From NCBI RefSeq assembly GCF_043945595.1, contig NZ_JBIFNP010000001.1, positions 4,340,001 to 4,404,000 of the forward strand: a stretch of 64,000 nt of DNA. Direction: 5' to 3'. Positions 60,311 through 64,000 of this stretch are shown here, piece by piece; within the stretch, counting starts at the first letter, position 1; each line of letters starts with the position of its first letter. The stretch comes from Paenibacillus_S sp043945595 (GTDB lineage Bacteria; Bacillota; Bacilli; Paenibacillales; NBRC-103111). Made by a program: the position numbers and the translations under genes. The notes under the pieces are model-generated. The model saw only the letters and a program-made list of their open reading frames with translations, did no database searches and was not told the origin of the DNA.

Positions 60311-61643
60311 CTACTTCTTCAGCACTTCCTTCGCCTTCGCTTCCATCTGCTTCGCCGCTTCCGCCGGCGTCATCGATTGCCCGAACAGCGCCTGCGTCGT
60401 ATCCTTATGCAGCTCGGCCAGCTCCGGCGGCAGCGTCTGATCGTAGAACGTCTGCAGGTAGCCTGCATTGCTCAGCATCTCGTTGAGCTGCTGCGCGAAC
60501 GGATCGTTGTATTTGACTCCCTTGACGGCAGACAAAGCGCTCGTCTGGTCAGCCAATTGCTGCGCCAGCTCCTGCGTCGTCAATGCTTTGACCAGCTCGA
60601 TAGCAAGCTCCGGATATTTCGTCTTGGACGATACCGACAAGACCGGCGATACGCCGCCGACGACGTTCGAGATGTTGCCTTTGCCTCCGGTTACTTCAGG
60701 GAACGGGAACATGCCGAGCTTTTTGGCAAAATCAGGCGACTCGTTCGTTACGTTGTTCACGTACGAAGCGGTTTGCAGCTCCATTGCGGCTTTCCCGGTG
60801 TACAGCAGCTGGCGGGATTGCCCCGTATCGTACTGAAGTCCGTTGAAGCCCGGATTGAAGGCGCCGCGTTTGACCAGATCCTGGATCATTTCGCCGGCTT
60901 TGACATAAGCCTCGTCGTCGAAGGTGCGGCCCGTGCGCTCGAAGGCTTCGTTGAAAATTTGCGGCCCGGCCAGCTTTTCGGCGAAATACATCAAGTAAAA
61001 AGCGGACGGCCACTTCGTTTTATTCGCCATCGCGATCGGAATGATGTTTTCTTTTTTCAGCGTATCGATAATTTTTAGCAGATCATCGTATGTTTTAGGG
61101 GGCTGCAGGTTGTACTTGGCGAAGATTTCTTTGTTGTAAAAGAACGGAACGACCGACATCGCAAGCGGGGCGCCGTAAATTTTGTTATTGAAGGTCGCTG
61201 CGCCAAGAGCCGCGGGAACGTAAGTGTCGGCGTTGATTTTGCCGGTCAGATCCAGCACCTGGTTGGCCGATACGAACTGCTTCAGCCAGCCGCCGCCCCA
61301 GGAATGGAACACGTCCGGCGGGTTGCCTCCGCCCATGGCTACGGACAGCTTCGTTTTGTACGGGTCGTTCGGAATTTGCACGACCTCCACATCCGCCTCC
61401 GGATGAGTCCTTCATAAATTTCTGCACTGCCGCCTCGATCAGCTCTTTTCTCTTGCCGGTTTCGATATACCAGAACGAGAGCTTCTTTTTCTCGCCTGTG
61501 GCAGCGGCTGTCTGCGCGGGCTGCTTCTGCTCGGCCCCGGCTTCTTTCTTGCCGCTGTCCTGAGGGGCGCTCGTCGAGCCGCCGCCGCATGCGCTCAGCG
61601 CGAGCATCAGGCTTGCCATCATAAGACTGAATCCTTTTTTCAT
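60311..61643 (-). pseudogene. Sugar-binding lipoprotein of the 58-61 kb transporter, one frameshift
   Basis: About 443 residues after correction. Signal peptide MKKGFSLMMASLMLALSAC with lipobox ALSAC, Gly/Ser linker, then KKLSFWYIETGKRKELIEAA. Near 61402-61405 an extra base shifts the frame (FMKDS, then PEADVEVVQIPNDPYKTKLS in the next frame). Family 1 motifs: AMGGGNPPDVFHSWGGGWLK, KIYGAPLAMSVVPFFYNKEI. It ends AKQMEAKAKEVLKK. First gene of the transport operon, under two tandem cre sites. Confidence 0.88.
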
Positions 61644-61660
61644 TATCATCTCTCCCCTTA

Positions 61661-61678
61661 AATGATTGCGCTTCCAAT
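61661..61678 (-). promoter_or_regulatory. cre site 1 upstream of the sugar operon
   Basis: On the minus strand ATTGGAAGCGCAATCATT fits all 18 positions of the extended cre consensus WWTGNAARCGNWWWCAWW. It lies 18-35 bases before the start codon, a position where bound CcpA would block the polymerase. Confidence 0.75.
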
Positions 61679-61694
61679 TGGTTACGCTTTCATT
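61677..61694 (-). promoter_or_regulatory. cre site 2 upstream of the sugar operon
   Basis: AATGAAAGCGTAACCAAT on the minus strand, one mismatch to the extended cre consensus, overlapping cre site 1 by two bases. Confidence 0.65.
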
Positions 61695-61731
61695 TTATCA
61701 GCCGCTTTGGGGACGCATAAGTGCTTTTGAT

Positions 61732-61746
61732 TTGGTAAAATACCAA
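61732..61746. promoter_or_regulatory. TTGGTA inverted repeat upstream of the cre pair
   Basis: TTGGTA-aaa-TACCAA, perfect 6-base arms, about 90 bases before the start codon; candidate binding site of the two-component response regulator or another activator. Confidence 0.5.
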
Positions 61747-61773
61747 TTTGATTAGGTATTGTCAGTTTATCGC

Positions 61774-61977
61774 GAAATTGTGTGGTACTCCGGAGGGTAT
61801 CCTCCTCCAGCCGCTGTTGAAACCCGTGAATTGGATTAAATTTAAAGGTATTTTCACGGATTTCAAAGGCGGACGTAAACTAAGCGTTTTTCGTAGAAAA
61901 ACGGGCTTCGTAAGCTTGGATACCCCACCTGCGTCTGTGCTCCTTTTTCACTTAAAGGCGGGTTTCTCGACAGCCTG
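61774..61977 (-). repeat. Interspersed repeat family A, copy 4 (truncated)
   Basis: Reverse-oriented copy of about 204 bp. It lacks the GAGCTTGTCGAGAAAGC end and begins near GAAATTGTGTGG; the other end, GGTTTCTCGACAGCCTG, is intact. CCGTGAA pairs with TTCACGG, compared with TCGTGAA/TTCACGA in copy 1, a compensating change. A family B copy abuts the intact end. Confidence 0.88.
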
Positions 61978-61979
61978 AA

Positions 61980-62039
61980 CCCCACAAAGTGGGGCGTATG
62001 CTTCGAAGCGGAATCAGGTACTTTGCGGGGACCCCGAAA
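61980..62039 (+). repeat. Interspersed repeat family B, copy 4
   Basis: CCCCACAAAGTGGGG, then CGTATGCTTCGAAGCGG and AATCAGGTACTTTG, then CGGGGACCCCGAAAA; full length and directly adjacent to repeat A copy 4. Confidence 0.9.
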
Positions 62040-62060
62040 ACATATACATACTATCCTGTT

Positions 62061-62099
62061 AAAAAAATCCCCATACAGCGCCGTTCGGCTGCATGGGGA
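62061..62099 (-). terminator. Terminator of the 2-hydroxyacid dehydrogenase gene
   Basis: TCCCCAT..CAGC pairs with GCTG..ATGGGGA; TTTTTTT follows on the minus strand, 20 bases after the stop. Confidence 0.82.
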
Positions 62100-62121
62100 C
62101 CTTAAACTTTACTGCAAGTAG

Positions 62122-63075
62122 TTACAGCTTGCGGATGGGAGCTCCGTCCAGAAATGCCCGGATATCCTCCACCGCGTCACGATAAAAAATCCGGTAGTTG
62201 TCCTCGGTAACATAACCGAGATGCGGTGTTGTCAGCACATTGGGCAGCGAACGGAACCGATCGGCCGCAGGCAGCGGCTCCACCTCGTAGACGTCCACTG
62301 CAGCGCCCGCGATCCGGCCGCTCTCCAGCGCATCGGCCAGCGCATCCTGATCGACGATAGGAGCCCGCGAGGTATTGATCAAGTAAGCGGTCGGACGCAT
62401 CCGCTTCAGCTCGGAAGCCCCGATCAGCCCCCTTGTCCGGTCGCCGAGCACAAGGTGAATCGAGACAAAGTCGCTCCGCTCCAGCAGTTCTTCCTTCGAA
62501 GCCGCGAACGTGACGCCTTCTTCATCCGCCCGTTCCCGGGTCAGATTCTGGCTCCACGCCGATACCTCCATGCCGAATGCCTTCCCGATCTGCGCGACCC
62601 GGCTGCCCAGCTTGCCCAAGCCCAGCAGTCCGAGCCTTTTGCCGGCGAGATCCGTTCCGATGGTCGTCTGCCAAGGGACGCCTGTACGCAGGGCGTTATG
62701 CTCCACGGCGGTTTTGCGGGCCAGGCCGAGAATCAATGCCCAGGTCAGCTCGACCGTCGGTGTCGACAGCCCCCCTGTTCCGCATACGGTGATTCCCTGG
62801 GCGGCAGCCGCCTGCAGATCTACGGAGGCATTGCGCATCCCCGTCGTAACAAGCAGCTTCAGCCGGGGCAGACGCGCAAGCACCGAGGCCGGGAACGGCG
62901 TGCGCTCACGCATAATAACAAGCATGTCAAAGTCCGCAATCGCTTCGACAAGCTCATCCTCCCCCATAGGCCGATGGAAAAATGCCGCCTCTACCTGTCC
63001 GGAAATCGAGTTCCAATCTGCAAAACCTTGTGCCACCTGCTGATAATCATCCAATACCGCACAACGCAGCTTCAT
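62122..63075 (-). CDS. D-isomer-specific 2-hydroxyacid dehydrogenase
   Basis: 317 residues, NAD(P)H-dependent. Rossmann motif LGLLGLGKLGSRVAQIGKAF; catalytic Arg in LINTSRAPIVDQDAL, Glu in VDVYEVEPLP and His in LTTPHLGYVTEDN. The N-terminal catalytic part starts MKLRCAVLDDYQQVAQGFAD, a form common in plant- and soil-associated bacteria. Oxidises or reduces a 2-hydroxy acid of unknown identity. Own terminator downstream. Confidence 0.93.
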   Translation of the reverse strand: MKLRCAVLDDYQQVAQGFADWNSISGQVEAAFFHRPMGEDELVEAIADFDMLVIMRERTPFPASVLARLPRLKLLVTTGMRNASVDLQAAAAQGITVCGTGGLSTPTVELTWALILGLARKTAVEHNALRTGVPWQTTIGTDLAGKRLGLLGLGKLGSRVAQIGKAFGMEVSAWSQNLTRERADEEGVTFAASKEELLERSDFVSIHLVLGDRTRGLIGASELKRMRPTAYLINTSRAPIVDQDALADALESGRIAGAAVDVYEVEPLPAADRFRSLPNVLTTPHLGYVTEDNYRIFYRDAVEDIRAFLDGAPIRKL

Positions 63076-63235
63076 TGATAGGTCCGTCCTTCATATGTAA
63101 GAGAGTATGATTTCATTCCAATTCTCCCGTAACGAGAGGGATGCTCAGACGACTACGCCCAACCATTTGAGAATAGTATAACATTGGGATCGGCTCTTGC
63201 AACAACGGGCTGACATAACGAAAGGAGGTTCAGCC

Positions 63236-64000
63236 ATGCAAGCGGGAACCGGCATCAGCGGCGCCATGCAGGGATTGACCGGGCAGCTGCTGCGCATGCA
63301 GCGGGAAGACGGCACCTGGCGCTTGTGCTTTGAGAACGGCCTGCTGACGGATGCCTATATGATCATTACGCTCCGCGTGCTGCAAATGCCCGACGAGCCT
63401 CTGATCCGCGCGCTGCATGACCGCATTCTTCAAGCGCAGCAGGAAGACGGCTCGTGGAAAGTGTACTACGATGAGAAGGACGGCAACGTGTCCGCGACCG
63501 TGGAGGCTTATTACGCGCTGCTGTACAGCGGGTACAGCCGTCCTGATGAGCCTCCGCTGCTTAAAGCGAAGCGGTTTATTGTCGCCAAGGGAGGGCTTGG
63601 CAGCGTTACCCAGGTGCTGACCAAGATCATCCTTGCCGCCACCGGCCAGTATCCATGGCCATCGTCGATTTTTATCCCGTTGGAGCTGCTGCTCCTTCCG
63701 CCTTCTTCTCCGATCAGCTTTTTCGATTTTTCCGGCTACGCAAGGGTACACCTGGCCCCTATGCTGCTGCTGGCCGATCGTAAATTCGTCACGGACGCCG
63801 GGAGCGCGCCGGATTTATCCGCTCTTCAGCTTGGCAGGCCGGACGGGCAAACGGACGGCTGGGGCCCGAATACCCGCAGCTGGCAGTCGTTCCTCGAGCG
63901 GATTCACAGCAGCCTCAAGAAGCTGACCGGACTGCCCGATCAGCTCCACCGGACCGCAACCCTTCAGGCCGAGCAGTATATGCTGCAGCGGATAGAGCCG
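63236..64000 (+). CDS. sqhC: Sporulenol synthase / squalene-hopene cyclase family, N-terminal part
   Basis: 255 residues before the window ends. QW-type repeats: QREDGTWRLCFENGLLTDAY and QQEDGSWKVYYDEKDGNVSA. Segments such as ATVEAYYALLYSGYSRP, SIFIPLELLLLPPSSPISFF and DFSGYARVHLAPMLLLADRK follow B. subtilis SqhC closely. The family cyclises tetraprenyl-curcumene to sporulenol in spore-forming bacilli. AAAGGAGG lies before the ATG at 63236. The catalytic DxDD region would lie beyond the window. Confidence 0.88.
   Translation, partial: MQAGTGISGAMQGLTGQLLRMQREDGTWRLCFENGLLTDAYMIITLRVLQMPDEPLIRALHDRILQAQQEDGSWKVYYDEKDGNVSATVEAYYALLYSGYSRPDEPPLLKAKRFIVAKGGLGSVTQVLTKIILAATGQYPWPSSIFIPLELLLLPPSSPISFFDFSGYARVHLAPMLLLADRKFVTDAGSAPDLSALQLGRPDGQTDGWGPNTRSWQSFLERIHSSLKKLTGLPDQLHRTATLQAEQYMLQRIEP

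Noticed and set aside
61748..61978. Open frames running through repeat A (containing RKLSVFRRKTGFVSLDTPPA) as a conserved protein family
   Set aside because: Frames are shared because the DNA repeats; the differences between copies are mostly amino-acid-changing, there is no ribosome binding site, and pairing in the DNA is what is preserved.
1..64000. CRISPR arrays, tRNA and rRNA genes, prophage modules
   Set aside because: No regularly spaced short repeats, no cloverleaf with CCA-type ends, no rRNA-like sequence and no phage structural genes were seen.

Overview
The window looks like chromosomal DNA of a spore-forming Firmicute of the Paenibacillus type. The indicators are several carbohydrate ABC transporters with LplABC-like or MalFG-like permeases and YesMN/AraC sensors, two T-box leaders, a Spo0E-family phosphatase, a sporulenol (squalene-hopene) cyclase, small proteins of the YdjO, DUF2536 and YqaE kinds, and strong AGGAGG-type ribosome binding sites with frequent TTG/GTG starts. 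I see no rRNA, tRNA, CRISPR array or prophage.

Layout. 0-5 kb: a minus-strand sugar ABC operon (binding protein, two permeases, start of a fourth gene) whose binding-protein gene is split by a complete IS1182-type element with a 7-bp target duplication. 5-8 kb: thioesterase, TIM-barrel isomerase, rpiA. 8-16 kb: heparinase II/III-type lyase divergent from a permease-permease-lipoprotein operon and its membrane-bound AraC regulator, probably one polysaccharide-use unit. 16-24 kb: small and regulatory genes, including a DUF2087/GIY-YIG protein, a Rieske protein, a divergent MFS/TetR pair with a palindromic operator, Spo0E and an aldo/keto reductase. 24-31 kb: M29 aminopeptidase, a tenA-ylmB thiamin-salvage pair, DMT transporter, DinB protein. 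31-42 kb: repeat cluster, T-box-controlled type-2-like ileS, SDR, chemoreceptor, small alarmone synthetase of the YwaC/RelP kind, T-box-controlled argS. 42-54 kb: PurA-like protein divergent from a LysR gene, XRE regulator, an LQRxxGNRA-motif protein, heterodimeric ABC exporter, LtaS-like enzyme, DMT transporter. 54-62 kb: one long minus-strand sugar system (binding protein, two permeases, histidine kinase, response regulator, second binding protein) behind two tandem cre sites. 62-64 kb: 2-hydroxyacid dehydrogenase and the start of sqhC.

The most unusual content is in the intergenic DNA. Three interspersed repeat families are visible: family A (about 225 bp, four copies plus a fragment), family B (60 bp, four copies plus one solitary hairpin) and family C (about 205 bp, two copies). 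A and C show nested stems with base changes that keep pairing, and A copies consistently sit beside short hairpins, two of them flanked on both sides by the same hairpin.

A caution: between about 26 and 62 kb at least ten single-base frameshifts and one nonsense codon break otherwise well-conserved genes (ylmB, ileS, purA-like, an ABC exporter subunit and others). Many lie in short G/C runs and two pairs are mutually compensating, so sequencing error is at least as likely as decay. Genes affected are annotated over their full restored span.
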